From positions 1,364,001 through 1,428,000 of the forward strand of contig NZ_CP021138.1 in assembly GCF_002162035.1 (NCBI RefSeq): a DNA stretch of 64,000 bases. The letters are read 5' to 3'. Below are positions 18,465-28,400 of this stretch, piece by piece (position 1 is the stretch's first letter; every line of letters begins with the position of its first letter). A model generated the notes under the pieces. That model made no database searches, had not been told where the DNA came from, and saw only the letters and a list, made by a program, of their open reading frames with translations. The position numbers and the translations under genes are program-made. The DNA comes from Sulfuriferula sp. AH1 (GTDB taxonomy: Bacteria; Pseudomonadota; Gammaproteobacteria; Burkholderiales; Sulfuriferulaceae).

Positions 18465-18483
18465 AATTCGTTTGATAAAACGC

Positions 18484-19503
18484 TTACACCCACCCGCGGG
18501 CAACCAATTCATCCTTGATATAAGCATAATAGATCGGCGCTGCCACTACGCCGGTCAGACCGAAAATCGATTCCATCAGCAGCATCGCTATCAATAATTC
18601 CCAGGCTCTGGCATGAATCTGACTGCCGACTATGCGGGCGTTAAGGAAATACTCGAGCTTATGGATAACGATTAAAAACACCAGGGAACCGATCGCAATG
18701 TTGAGTGATTGACTCAAACTGACGATGACAATAACGCTATTGGACATCAGATTGCCGATAACAGGTATCAGGCCGGCCAGAAAGGTGATGGCGATCATGG
18801 TTTTGGTCAGCGGCAAATGCACGCCGGCCACAGGTAAAATAACCGCCAGATAGATCGCGGTAAATATCGCATTGATCGTTGCTATGCGCACCTGGGCAAA
18901 GACGATGCGGCGAAAAGCCAGCCCGATGCGTGACGCCCGTTCTACCAAGGCCCGCGCCAGCGGCTTGTAGTGGTCCATGGGGATGACTTCGCGCAATGCC
19001 AGCATGCCGCCGATAATCATGCCGATTAGTACATGGGCGGCCAGACGGCCGGCTTCCTTGCCGGCCAGCTGTAATTCGGCAGCATGAGTGCGCAGCCATG
19101 TGGTAATGGCGAGCCGAAATGCATCGGCATCAGGCGGCAGGGAGGTGAGCAACCAAGCAGGAAAAATCTGGCGTGAGCTTTCGAGAATTTCAGCCATTTT
19201 ATCGAACAGCAAAGTCAGGCTGCCCGCATCGGAACGAAAAAAGGCGACCAGGCCCACGCCCGCCAGGGTTAGCAGGCTTACCACGCTGAAGGAAAGCAGG
19301 CCCACGGCAATGATTTTTGAGCGCTGTCCTGGCAGGTGGCGCGCGAACCATGGGGAAATCACGTGAACCAGTTCAAAAACCAGCAAGCCCGCCAGTAGTG
19401 CCGGCAGCAAATGGAAGATGAGCACCAGAATCAGGACGGCAGCTGCAATTATCCATGCCGAGATTTCAGCAGGAGAAGGACGAGTATCGGATGATATAAA
19501 CAT
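18484..19503 (-). CDS. AI-2E family transporter (PerM/YdiK-like permease)
   Basis: Membrane protein of 339 residues with about eight helices arranged as in the AI-2E transporter/PerM family: an N-terminal helix pair rich in leucine, a long periplasmic or cytoplasmic loop (about 90-150), and a C-terminal block with the conserved GLIPVIGNLMSN and ESIFGLTGVVAAPIYYAY segments. Family members have been linked to efflux of varied solutes and to autoinducer-2; the substrate here cannot be read from sequence. The gene ends just upstream of the arn promoter on the same strand. Confidence 0.85.
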   Translation of the reverse strand: MFISSDTRPSPAEISAWIIAAAVLILVLIFHLLPALLAGLLVFELVHVISPWFARHLPGQRSKIIAVGLLSFSVVSLLTLAGVGLVAFFRSDAGSLTLLFDKMAEILESSRQIFPAWLLTSLPPDADAFRLAITTWLRTHAAELQLAGKEAGRLAAHVLIGMIIGGMLALREVIPMDHYKPLARALVERASRIGLAFRRIVFAQVRIATINAIFTAIYLAVILPVAGVHLPLTKTMIAITFLAGLIPVIGNLMSNSVIVIVSLSQSLNIAIGSLVFLIVIHKLEYFLNARIVGSQIHARAWELLIAMLLMESIFGLTGVVAAPIYYAYIKDELVARGWV

Positions 19504-19537
19504 AAGCAGGATTTCTTAAATGATTTTCATCTAATAA

Positions 19538-19566
19538 TTGACAAGGGCAGCTGCAATGGATAGATT
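19538..19566 (+). promoter_or_regulatory. Sigma-70 promoter of the peroxiredoxin gene
   Basis: A perfect TTGACA (19538-19543), a 17-base spacer and TAGATT (19561-19566) lie about 50 bases before the ATG at 19617, which itself follows an AAGGAG ribosome site. It predicts strong constitutive expression. Confidence 0.8.
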
Positions 19567-19616
19567 CTAACAGCTGACATGCATCTTTTAACCTAACTTT
19601 ATTCAAGGAGCGCTAC

Positions 19617-20216
19617 ATGAGTGTTTTAGTTTGCAAACCCGCCCCCGACTTTACCGCAACAGCGGTCATGGGCAACAATGAAATCAAAGATATCACCTTT
19701 TCCGAATTCACCAAAGGCAAGTATGTGGTGATATTTTTCTATCCGCTTGATTTCACGTTCGTCTGCCCATCCGAATTAATCGCTTTCGATCATCGCCTTA
19801 ATGAATTTGCCAAGCGTGGCGTCGAAGTGCTGAGCGTATCCGTCGATTCCCAGTTCACCCACCTTGCCTGGAAAAACACTCCGGTCAACAAGGGCGGTAT
19901 CGGCCAGGTCAAGTACACCATGGTCGCCGATATCAAGCATGAAATCGCCAAAGCCTACGACGTGGAACTGGACGGCAGCGTAGCCCTGCGTGGCTCCTTC
20001 CTGATCGACCGTAGCGGTATTGTGCGTCACCAGGTAGTGAATGATCTGCCTTTGGGCCGTGACATCGACGAAATGCTACGCGTTATCGACGCATTGCAGT
20101 TCACCGAAGAGCACGGTGAAGTTTGCCCGGCTGGCTGGAAAAAAGGCGATGCCGGTATGGGCGCTTCTACTGAAGGTGTTGCCAAGTATCTGGCTGAAAA
20201 CGCTGACAAGCTGTAA
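19617..20216 (+). CDS. Typical 2-Cys peroxiredoxin (AhpC/TSA type)
   Basis: Thiol peroxidase reducing hydrogen peroxide and organic hydroperoxides. The 199-residue protein has the peroxidatic Cys50 in FTFVCPSE and the resolving Cys170 in GEVCPAGW, the hallmark of typical 2-Cys enzymes, plus the conserved active-site arginine in LRGSFLID. The C-terminal YLAEN tail aligns with the YF-type region but has no plain YF motif. No AhpF reductase is adjacent, so thioredoxin is the probable electron donor. It is a single-gene unit with its own promoter and terminator. Confidence 0.93.
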   Translation: MSVLVCKPAPDFTATAVMGNNEIKDITFSEFTKGKYVVIFFYPLDFTFVCPSELIAFDHRLNEFAKRGVEVLSVSVDSQFTHLAWKNTPVNKGGIGQVKYTMVADIKHEIAKAYDVELDGSVALRGSFLIDRSGIVRHQVVNDLPLGRDIDEMLRVIDALQFTEEHGEVCPAGWKKGDAGMGASTEGVAKYLAENADKL

Positions 20217-20234
20217 TCGTCCGGTTTAGTTTAA

Positions 20235-20272
20235 AAAAAAAACGGCTATCTGCGCAGATAGCCGTTTTTATT
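20235..20272. terminator. Bidirectional intrinsic terminator between peroxiredoxin and glnS
   Basis: A perfect 15-bp stem (AAAACGGCTATCTGC and its complement, 20239-20268) with T-runs on both strands lies between the two convergent genes, so it can end both transcripts. Confidence 0.92.
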
Positions 20273-20285
20273 TGTGCAGCTTCAA

Positions 20286-21965
20286 TTATTTTGCCCAGGA
20301 ATCTTTCAGGGTCACGGTGCGATTGAATATCGGTTTTCCGGGCATGCTGTCCACCATGTCAGCAACGAAATAGCCATGACGCTCAAACTGGAAGCTCTCT
20401 TCGGCCGCAGCAGCTGCCAAAGCAGGTTCAACATAGGCGGTAATTACCTGTTTTGCATGAGGATTGATATCCAGCAGATAATCCCGGTCATCGGCACCCG
20501 GATGCGGTACCGCAAACAGTCGATCGTATAAGCGCACTTCGGTTGCCAGCGCATGCGCGGCAGACAGCCAGTGGATGTTGCCTTTGACTTTCACGCTGTC
20601 CGATCCCGGCGTGCCGGATTTGGTGTCGGTCAGGTAATTGCAATGGACTGCCAGCAATTCGCCTTGATCGCTGTAATCCGCGCCAGTGCATTCAATCACA
20701 TAACCATAGCGCAAACGCACCTTGTTGCCGGGAAACAAGCGGAAATATCCTTTGCTCGGCGTTTCCATATAGTCCTCGCGCTCTATCCATAATTCGCGGG
20801 AAAGCGGAATGACGCGTTTGCCGAGTTCCGGTTTGAGCGGATGATTGGGTGCAAAGCAATCCTCGCTGTGCGTTTCCGGATAATTATCGATAATCAGCTT
20901 GAGCGGATTCAATACCGCGATGCGGCGCTCCGCAGCGAGATTCAGGTCCTCACGCATGCAGTCTTCGAGCACGCTCATGTCTATCCACGAATCCGCCTTG
21001 GATACGCCGATACGATCGGTAAACAGGCGGAATCCCGCTGCGGTAAAGCCGCGCCGGCGAGCACCCACCAGCGTTGGCAAGCGCGGATCGTCCCAGCCGT
21101 CGACATGACCGCCCTCGACCAGAGTGATGAGCTTGCGTTTGGAGAGTACGACGTAAGTCAGATTCAGCCGCGCAAATTCGATCTGTTGCGGATGCCAGCC
21201 GATTACCGGCTGCAGCTGATCCAGCACCCAGTCGTACAGCGGGCGATGGTCTTCGAATTCCAGCGTGCATATCGAATGGCTAATGCGTTCCAGCGCATCG
21301 GAAATGCAATGCGTGTAATCGTACAGCGGATAAATGCACCACTTGTTGCCGGTACGGTGATGCTCGGCGTGACGAATGCGGTAAATAACAGGATCGCGCA
21401 GATTGAAATTGGGCGAAGCCATGTCGATTTTGGCGCGAAGCACGTGTGTGCCATCGGCGAATTCGCCCGCTTTCATGCGCCGGAACAGGTCCAGATTTTC
21501 AGCAGCGCTGCGGTCGCGGTAAGGGCTATTCTGCCCGGGAATGATGTGCGTGCCCCGACGTTCGCGCATTTCCTCCGCGCTCTGGCTGTCGACATAAGCC
21601 AGGCCGCGCTCGATCAGAAATTCGGCAAATGCATACAGTTTGTCGAAATAATCCGAAGCGAAATACTGATTGCTGCCCCAGTCGAAACCCAGCCAGCGAA
21701 CTGCATCGATAATCGAATCGACATATTCCTGCTCTTCCTTTTCCGGGTTGGTGTCATCGAAACGCAAATGACAGACCCCGCCGTAATCGTGCGCCAGTCC
21801 GAAATTCAGACAGATCGATTTGGCATGACCGTAATGCAGATAACCGTTAGGCTCAGGCGGAAAGCGCGTAGCCATACGCCCACCCCATTTATTGCTGGCA
21901 ATATCGTCATCGATAATGCTGCGAATAAAGTTGGAAATAGCGGGTTTTTCTGTAGCATCAGTCAT
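20286..21965 (-). CDS. glnS: Glutaminyl-tRNA synthetase
   Basis: Class I aminoacyl-tRNA synthetase charging tRNA-Gln, present in beta- and gammaproteobacteria. Motifs are the HIGH-type PEPNGYLHYGHAKS near residue 34-47, the RFDDTNPEKE motif near 66 and the KMSKS-type VLSKRK near 270; the C-terminal half is the two beta-barrel anticodon domain. I chose the ATG before TDATEKPAISNF, which gives 559 residues as expected; the open frame extends further upstream but that part is unlike the family and overlaps the divergent TRAP gene. Confidence 0.96.
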   Translation of the reverse strand: MTDATEKPAISNFIRSIIDDDIASNKWGGRMATRFPPEPNGYLHYGHAKSICLNFGLAHDYGGVCHLRFDDTNPEKEEQEYVDSIIDAVRWLGFDWGSNQYFASDYFDKLYAFAEFLIERGLAYVDSQSAEEMRERRGTHIIPGQNSPYRDRSAAENLDLFRRMKAGEFADGTHVLRAKIDMASPNFNLRDPVIYRIRHAEHHRTGNKWCIYPLYDYTHCISDALERISHSICTLEFEDHRPLYDWVLDQLQPVIGWHPQQIEFARLNLTYVVLSKRKLITLVEGGHVDGWDDPRLPTLVGARRRGFTAAGFRLFTDRIGVSKADSWIDMSVLEDCMREDLNLAAERRIAVLNPLKLIIDNYPETHSEDCFAPNHPLKPELGKRVIPLSRELWIEREDYMETPSKGYFRLFPGNKVRLRYGYVIECTGADYSDQGELLAVHCNYLTDTKSGTPGSDSVKVKGNIHWLSAAHALATEVRLYDRLFAVPHPGADDRDYLLDINPHAKQVITAYVEPALAAAAAEESFQFERHGYFVADMVDSMPGKPIFNRTVTLKDSWAK

Positions 21966-22029
21966 TTTATGTATGCGAGTAATCAGTTGGTCGTATAATT
22001 TTACCTTAATTGCGCAACGGGGATAATAA

Positions 22030-23118
22030 ATGCAACGACGAGATTTTATTAAAGGGGCCGCTGGGGCCGGGCTGGCAGGAGTGGCGGCGATTGCGCCATC
22101 ATTGGCCATTGCGGCAGATGCGCCGGTGATCAGCTGGCGTCTGGCATCAAGTTTCCCTAAAAGCCTGGATACGATATACGGAGCAGCAGAGACCTTATCC
22201 AAACGTGTTGCCGCGCTTACAAATGGCAAATTCCAGATTCGGGTATTCGCTGGCGGCGAACTGGTTCCCGGCTTGCAAGTACTGGACGCTGTACAGAACG
22301 GCACTGTCGAATGTGGCCATAGCGCCAGTTACTACTACGTAGGCAAGGACATGACTTTCGCGTTTGACTGCGCCGTGCCATTCGGCCTGACAGCACGTCA
22401 GCAGAATTCGTGGATGTACGCCGGCGGCGGCATGCAACTGATGCGCGATTTCTTCAAAAAGTACAATATCGTGCAATTTCCCGGTGGCAATACCGGCACG
22501 CAAATGGGCGGCTGGTTCCGCCATGAGATCAAATCGATGGCCGACCTCAGAGGCCTGAAAATGCGTATCCCCGGATTGGGCGGCAAAATCATGGCCAGGC
22601 TCGGCGCGGTACCGCAAACCTTGCCGGGCGGCGATATCTATCCGGCACTTGAACGCGGTGCGCTGGATGCCGCCGAGTGGGTAGGGCCGTACGATGACGA
22701 AAAGCTCGGTTTCTACAAAATCGCCAAGCACTATTACTATCCCGGCTGGTGGGAAGGTGGCCCGCAACTGTCATTCATGGTCAACATGCAAAAATGGAAT
22801 GCCTTGCCCGAAGTCTATCGGCAGGCATTCGAAGTCGCGGCTGCCGAAGCCAACATGATGATGCTGGCACAATACGACGCCAAGAACCCGCCGGCGATGA
22901 TGCGTCTGGTGCAGCAGGGTGTAAAAATCCACGCGTTCCCCAAGGATGTGATGCTCGCCGCACGTCGCGCCGCATTCGAGATTTTTGACGAAGAGGCGGC
23001 CAGGAACCCGGCGTTCAGAACCATCTATATCGAATGGAAAAAATTTCGCGACAGTGAAATACAGTGGTTCAAGGTGGCAGAAGCGCCTTATGAAAATTTC
23101 TTGTATTACATGAAATAA
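22030..23118 (+). CDS. TRAP transporter substrate-binding protein (DctP family), Tat-exported
   Basis: Periplasmic solute-binding protein of 362 residues. It begins with a twin-arginine signal (RRDFIKGAAGAGLAG, cleavage near AIA-AD at about 28-30) and matches DctP-family proteins of the TakP-like group: LRGLKMRIPGLGGKIMARLGAVPQ contains the conserved carboxylate-binding arginine, followed by LPGGDIYPALERGALDAAEW and a YYYPGWWEGGP aromatic loop. TakP-like proteins bind 2-oxo acids or other organic acids. The membrane subunits DctQ and DctM are not adjacent: arfB follows on the other strand, so it is an orphan whose permease must be elsewhere. Confidence 0.88.
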   Translation: MQRRDFIKGAAGAGLAGVAAIAPSLAIAADAPVISWRLASSFPKSLDTIYGAAETLSKRVAALTNGKFQIRVFAGGELVPGLQVLDAVQNGTVECGHSASYYYVGKDMTFAFDCAVPFGLTARQQNSWMYAGGGMQLMRDFFKKYNIVQFPGGNTGTQMGGWFRHEIKSMADLRGLKMRIPGLGGKIMARLGAVPQTLPGGDIYPALERGALDAAEWVGPYDDEKLGFYKIAKHYYYPGWWEGGPQLSFMVNMQKWNALPEVYRQAFEVAAAEANMMMLAQYDAKNPPAMMRLVQQGVKIHAFPKDVMLAARRAAFEIFDEEAARNPAFRTIYIEWKKFRDSEIQWFKVAEAPYENFLYYMK

Positions 23119-23132
23119 CGGTAGCGCAAGCC

Positions 23133-23558
23133 TTATTGATAGCCTGCCTTGACCTTCGAGCGTTGCTGTTTGGTTTCGCTTCGCTGCTGTTTGTTTGCCA
23201 GACGACGCTGTTTCGAAGCCAGGGTAGGCTTGGTTACATGCCGCGTTTTGGGTTCAGCCGCGGCGGCCCGGATCAGCTCTGCCAGCTTGACGCGGGCGTC
23301 ATCACGATTGCGCCCCTGACTGCGGTAACGCTGGGCTTCGATGATCAGAATGCCGTCCTGCGTGATGCGGTTGCCTGCCAGCTTGAGCAGGCGTGCCCGT
23401 ACTGCATCCGTAAGCGACGGTGAGGCCTGTACGTCGAATCGTAACTGAACGGCTGTGCTTACCTTGTTTACGTTCTGCCCGCCCGGGCCAGAGGCGCGGA
23501 TAAACAGTTCGAACAATTCCGATTCGGGAATGCTGAGATTACGGGTGATGCGTATCAT
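23133..23558 (-). CDS. arfB: Alternative ribosome-rescue factor ArfB (YaeJ)
   Basis: Release-factor-like peptidyl-tRNA hydrolase that frees ribosomes stalled on mRNA without a stop codon. The 141-residue protein has the catalytic GGQ loop in SGPGGQNVNKVST (about 28-40) and a basic, glutamine-rich C-terminal tail (KQRRLANKQQRSETKQ) which in ArfB enters the empty mRNA channel. It has no codon-recognition domain, as expected. Confidence 0.95.
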   Translation of the reverse strand: MIRITRNLSIPESELFELFIRASGPGGQNVNKVSTAVQLRFDVQASPSLTDAVRARLLKLAGNRITQDGILIIEAQRYRSQGRNRDDARVKLAELIRAAAAEPKTRHVTKPTLASKQRRLANKQQRSETKQQRSKVKAGYQ

Positions 23559-23576
23559 ATCAAGCTTGTCCGATGC

Positions 23577-24152
23577 TCACGAGTTTAGGTTTTTTGGCAC
23601 GGAATCCGACGCAGGTACGGATATCCGGCGCGGAATCAGATCGGCATCCAGCAGGCGCTCTATCCTTGCGAATACTTCAAAACGCGAAAAGGGCTTTTTC
23701 ATGAAATCCTCTGCGCCGATGCGACTGCCGAAAAACTGTTCGGTGGCCTGTTCATTGCTGCTGATCATGATGATTGGAATAGGTTGAGTCAGCGGGTCAC
23801 GCCGCAGCATCCGTAGCGCAGCAAAACCATTCATGCCCGGCAGCACGATATCCAGAAAGATGATATCGGGACGTTCTTTGCGGGCCAGTGCCATGCCTTG
23901 TTCGGCATCCGATGCTTCGAATGTCACATATCCGGTCGATTGCAGCATCTTTTTGAGCGCGAATATGATAGTCGGTGAATCATCGATAATCAGCGCACGC
24001 GTACCTTTGCGCGCATTCAGCCGTTTTTTGTTGCGGCGTTCGGTCTGCATATGTGAAGGCAAATGGCGAGTTGTTTTGTGCTCGTTCGCGGGATTTGACG
24101 GTTCGACAGCCGTCTTGCCGAGCAAGGTACGGAAAATATTGATATATCCCAT
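23577..24152 (-). CDS. Single-domain response regulator with N-terminal extension
   Basis: CheY-like receiver protein of 191 residues. The receiver occupies about residues 52-170: acidic pocket IIDDSPT, phospho-acceptor Asp in IIFLDIVLPGMNG (about 97-109), ISS switch residues and the KKPF lysine loop. About 50 basic residues precede it and about 20 follow, with no output domain. It resembles PilG/PilH-type pili or twitching regulators, but no histidine kinase or pil gene is nearby. The start could be the inner ATG before QTERRNKKR, which would shorten the extension. Confidence 0.8.
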   Translation of the reverse strand: MGYINIFRTLLGKTAVEPSNPANEHKTTRHLPSHMQTERRNKKRLNARKGTRALIIDDSPTIIFALKKMLQSTGYVTFEASDAEQGMALARKERPDIIFLDIVLPGMNGFAALRMLRRDPLTQPIPIIMISSNEQATEQFFGSRIGAEDFMKKPFSRFEVFARIERLLDADLIPRRISVPASDSVPKNLNS

Positions 24153-24211
24153 GATTATCTTTAATTAATTTTAATAATAGTTATCAAACTAAAAGACATA
24201 AACATACATTT

Positions 24212-25408
24212 TCATTCTGCCAACCAGTCTAGACCTTTAGCCAGTATTGCGCTACCAAATGCTGCATCCGTATTTTTGGCTATCGCCACCGGCACGCCCA
24301 ATCGGCGCTGACGAATCGCCTGCCATTGCCGGTTGCGGCTTCCGCCTCCAGCGGTCAGGACCTGCTGCAGCGGTGTCGCACCGAGCTCGGCAAATTTGGC
24401 GTAGCCTTGCTGTTCAATCCTGGCCATGCCTTCCAGAAGGCCGTGCAAGAATGTCACATCATCATTGGGGCGAGACGTAAGGCGAGGCGCAAGCCCCGCA
24501 TCGTTAACGGGGAAACGTTCGCCCACGCGGGGGAGCGGGTAATAATCCAGTTCGCTGGCTATTTCCGCTGGTATCTGCTGGCTGTAACGCGTTAATTCTT
24601 CGTCGCTAAAGAACTGGCGCAGCACCGCGCCGCCACTGTTTGAAGCGCCGCTCACCAGCCACCATTTGCCGAATCTATGGCTGTATACACCATGCTGAGG
24701 CGATGCGACATAGCGTTCGGACAGCAATTTCAACACCAGCGTGCTTCCCAAAGAGGTAACTGCGACACCGGGGGTATGCACACCCGCAGCGATAAAGGCA
24801 GCAATGCTGTCAGTCGTGCCGGCCTTCACGATGCAGGCAGAATTGAGATTGAAATGCCGGGCAATGCGCCGTTGCACCTTGCCGATGATCGTCCCTGGTG
24901 CGACGATGCGCGGCAGCAATGCGACATCTTCAGCCGCATAAATCCCGTCGCGCCAGGCAAGCGTGCGGATGTCCAGCCCGCTTTTCAATGCGTTGTGATA
25001 ATCGCTGACGCCGCCCACGCCGGTGAGATGGGCATTGAGATAGTCTGCCTGGTGCATCAGATAGCGCGCAGCATGGCCATGATGATGTTGCTTCAACCAT
25101 GCCAGTTTGGCCGCAGGGTCGCCAGACAAGGGGTGGTTATAGAGCAAGACCGGCGTAACCGGATTCAGTTCGTCATCGACGAGCAAGACCGTGCCCGAAG
25201 TAGCGTCCATGGCGATCGTTTGCAGCCCGGCGCGGAATGCCGCCGGAATGCGTGCCAGCAGTTCGAATAGCGTTTCATGCCAGATGGCAGCATCCTGTTG
25301 CTGTGGAGAAGGGTAGGCGATTTGTGCCGACCACATTTCTGTTTCGCTCTCATCCATTATCACGCCGCGCGCACCGGAAGTACCAAAGTCCAGACCCAAG
25401 TAATACAT
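24212..25408 (-). CDS. FGGY-family carbohydrate kinase (D-ribulose kinase-like)
   Basis: Sugar kinase of the actin/hexokinase fold, 398 residues, shorter than the ~500 typical for XylB or GlpK. It has the first phosphate loop LGLDFGTSGARGVIMDE (about 4-20), the second phosphate motif KAGTTDSIAAFIAAG (about 196-210), and the adenosine motif TAGGGSRNRQWQAIRQ near 350, with a catalytic-Asp region around SDYHNALKSGLD. Size and motifs best match the short plant/cyanobacterial xylulose-kinase-1/D-ribulose kinase group, but substrate is inferred. It is divergent from smc with a 60-base gap. Confidence 0.82.
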   Translation of the reverse strand: MYYLGLDFGTSGARGVIMDESETEMWSAQIAYPSPQQQDAAIWHETLFELLARIPAAFRAGLQTIAMDATSGTVLLVDDELNPVTPVLLYNHPLSGDPAAKLAWLKQHHHGHAARYLMHQADYLNAHLTGVGGVSDYHNALKSGLDIRTLAWRDGIYAAEDVALLPRIVAPGTIIGKVQRRIARHFNLNSACIVKAGTTDSIAAFIAAGVHTPGVAVTSLGSTLVLKLLSERYVASPQHGVYSHRFGKWWLVSGASNSGGAVLRQFFSDEELTRYSQQIPAEIASELDYYPLPRVGERFPVNDAGLAPRLTSRPNDDVTFLHGLLEGMARIEQQGYAKFAELGATPLQQVLTAGGGSRNRQWQAIRQRRLGVPVAIAKNTDAAFGSAILAKGLDWLAE

Positions 25409-25468
25409 AGTAAACGGAGGTTTTCAGGTAAAATATCGTGTCATCAGTTTACCTTGAATATTGCCCAA

Positions 25469-28400
25469 TTGCGCCTGACAGCTATCAAACTTGCCGGTTT
25501 CAAATCGTTTGTTGATCCGACGCATATTCCTATCGTCGGGCAGATGGTGGGTGTAGTAGGCCCTAACGGTTGCGGCAAGTCCAATGTGATCGACGCGGTA
25601 CGCTGGGTGCTGGGCGAATCGCAAGCCAAGCAGTTGCGCGGCGCCAGCATGGCGGATGTGATTTTTAACGGCTCGACCTCGCGCAAGCCGGTGTCGCGGG
25701 CTTCAGTCGAGCTGACTTTCGACAATAGCGACGGCAAAGCGCCCGGACAATGGGCACAATATGCCGAAATCTCGGTCAAGCGCATATTGACGCGTAATGG
25801 CGAATCCAGCTATTACATTAACAACATGCATGTTCGCCGTCGGGATCTGGTAGATATTTTCCTCGGTACCGGCCTGGGCACCAAAACTTCCTACGCGATC
25901 ATCGAGCAGGGCATGATCTCGCGCATCATCGAAGCCAAGCCCGAAGAGTTGCGCGGCTTCCTGGAAGAGGCAGCGGGCATTTCCAAATACAAGGAACGCC
26001 GCCGCGAAACCGAAACACGCCTCAACAACACGCGTGAAAACCTGATCCGCTTGGAAGATATCCGGCGCGAACTCGGCGAGCAGATCGAACGCCTGCGCGG
26101 CCAAGCCGAAGTCGCACGCGAATATCAGACGCTGCAAAGCGAATTGAAAGCCACACAGCAATTACTCTGGTTCGTAAAGAAACGCGATACGGAGTCCAGC
26201 CGCCTGCGTTACCACGGTCAAATTCAGCAGACCCAGCAGCAGCTGACCGGACAAGTCGATGCCCTGCGCGGTATCGAGCACGAGCTTGATACCAGCCGCA
26301 ACGCGCATCAGCAAGCCAATACTGCATTAAATGACGCTCAGGGCGCATTTTATGCGGCTGTCGCCGAAGTCTCCAGGCTGGAACAGGCGGTTCGTCACCT
26401 TGCCGATACGCGCACGCGCCTGCATGCGCAGGCCGAGCAATTAAGCGGACAGCAGGACAGCCTGATGCGGCAACATCAGGATATGGAATCCAGCCTGGCC
26501 GACTGGCTGCAACGGGTTGCAGACACCGAATTGAATATGGAAGAAGCCGCGCTGGCGCTGGAAAGCGCTACGGATGTATTGCCGGAAATCGAATCGATTC
26601 TGCAAACCACACAACAGCGCGTCAATGAATTGCAACGCGATCTGGCTGCGGCTGAACAAGCGCGCCAGGTCAATGAAACGCACCTACAACACGCAGCCAA
26701 GACCCTGCAGCAACTCAATATCAGACAAACGCGTTTGCAGCATGAGCAAGGCGGCTTGCCCGATGAAGATCAGACCGCGATCGAGAGCATCGAACAGGCC
26801 TTGAATGATACAGCTGCACTACGCGATGAGCTGGCCGAGCAATTCGAAGTCGTGCAGCACACGCTGGCAACGCTGGAGGGGCAGCGCCAGCCGCTGCGCA
26901 CGCAGCTGGAACAGCACACCCGCAGCCTGCATCAGGTCGAAGGCGAGCTGGCCGGTCTGATGAAAGTGCAGCAACATTTGACCGAGAATGTCAGTGCCGA
27001 CGCCTGGCTGGCACGCCATCAATTGAACAATTTGCCGCGTTTATGGCAACAGATCGATGTCGCCAATGGCTGGGAAACCGCGTTTGAAGCGGTATTGGAA
27101 ACGCGGATACAGGCCATAGCAGCCGATACCAGCACACTGGATCTCAGCGACATTCCCGCTGCCGGTATCAGTATCTACGATGGTGCAGCTCCTCATGCGG
27201 AACTTGACGCCTGCGCGTTACCGCGTCTGCTGGATAAAGTCACCGTTAAATCCGGCGGCGCTGGCGCGTTACAGGACTGGCTAAGTCATGTTTTTGTCGC
27301 CGACAACGCTGAAGCAGCCGCCGTAGCACAAGCCCGATTGCCTTTGGGTGCGCAGCTTGTAAGTACCGAGGGACACATTTTCACCCGCCATAGCATACGC
27401 TATTACGCCAAATCATCCGGGACGCAAGGCGTGCTCGCCAGACAAAAGGAAATCGAGCGCTTGTCGGCCAGCGTGGCTGCACTTCATGAACAAAAATCCA
27501 TTGCAAGCACGCAATTAAGCAGCATAGAAGCGGAGATCGGCAGCAACCAGCAGGATCTGGCTACGCTGCGCAGTCAGCTGCAACAGACCCAGCAGCAATT
27601 CCATCAACGCCAGCTGGAAAGCGTGAAATTGCAGCAGGCGCAGGAGCGCACGCAGCAGCGCCGCGCCCAGATCACGGCAGAGCTGGCTGAAATCGACACC
27701 TTGATCGAGACAGAGCAAAACGCGCAGATGGATACCGAAGAGCAGCTTCAGCAGCATCGTGAACAATCCGCACAGCTTCGCAGTCATCTGGAAGACGCCC
27801 GCCGTGCGCGGCAGGATGCAGAAAACCTGTTCAACCAGAAACGCGAGCAACAGCGTCAACTGGAGCGGAAGCTGCAGGAAATCCGGTTTTCCGCACAGTC
27901 TGCACAGTCAAAAATCAATGACTTGCATAACGCACTTAAAGTAAACAAGGATCAGCAGCAGCGATTGATCGAACAGCGCGAGGAGGTGCTTGGCGAAGCG
28001 ATGGCGCTGGATGAGTCGACCCAGAGCATCGCCTTGCAGGATGCGGTCAATCTGCGCCAGCAGGCCGAGCAGAATCTTGCGCTGATGCGCGAACAGCTGG
28101 AAGCGGCTGGCACACAGTTGCGCCAGCAGGAAGAAGCGCGCATGGCATTGGAGCACTCGCTTGCGCCGTTGCGCGAACAGCTGGAAAATTTGCGCCTCAA
28201 GCATCAGGAAGCCGAGCTGCTCGAACAGCAATGCGAGGAACAACTGCAGCTCCTGCATGCCGACCAGACTGAATTGGCCCAGAGAATAGCGCAAGGCGCC
28301 AAAGTCACCGGGCTGAACAACGAAATCAACCGGATCACTGTCGCAATCGATGCGCTGGGCGCAGTCAATCTGGCTGCCATGCAGGAACTGGAGCATGCCG

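Noticed and set aside
21966-22304. Upstream extension of glnS
   Set aside because: It would overlap the start of the divergent TRAP gene and is not similar to GlnS; the internal ATG gives the normal length.
25277-25468. Upstream extension of the smc reading frame
   Set aside because: It runs into the divergent kinase gene and lacks similarity to SMC N termini, which begin with the RLxxIKLxGFKSF pattern found from 25469.
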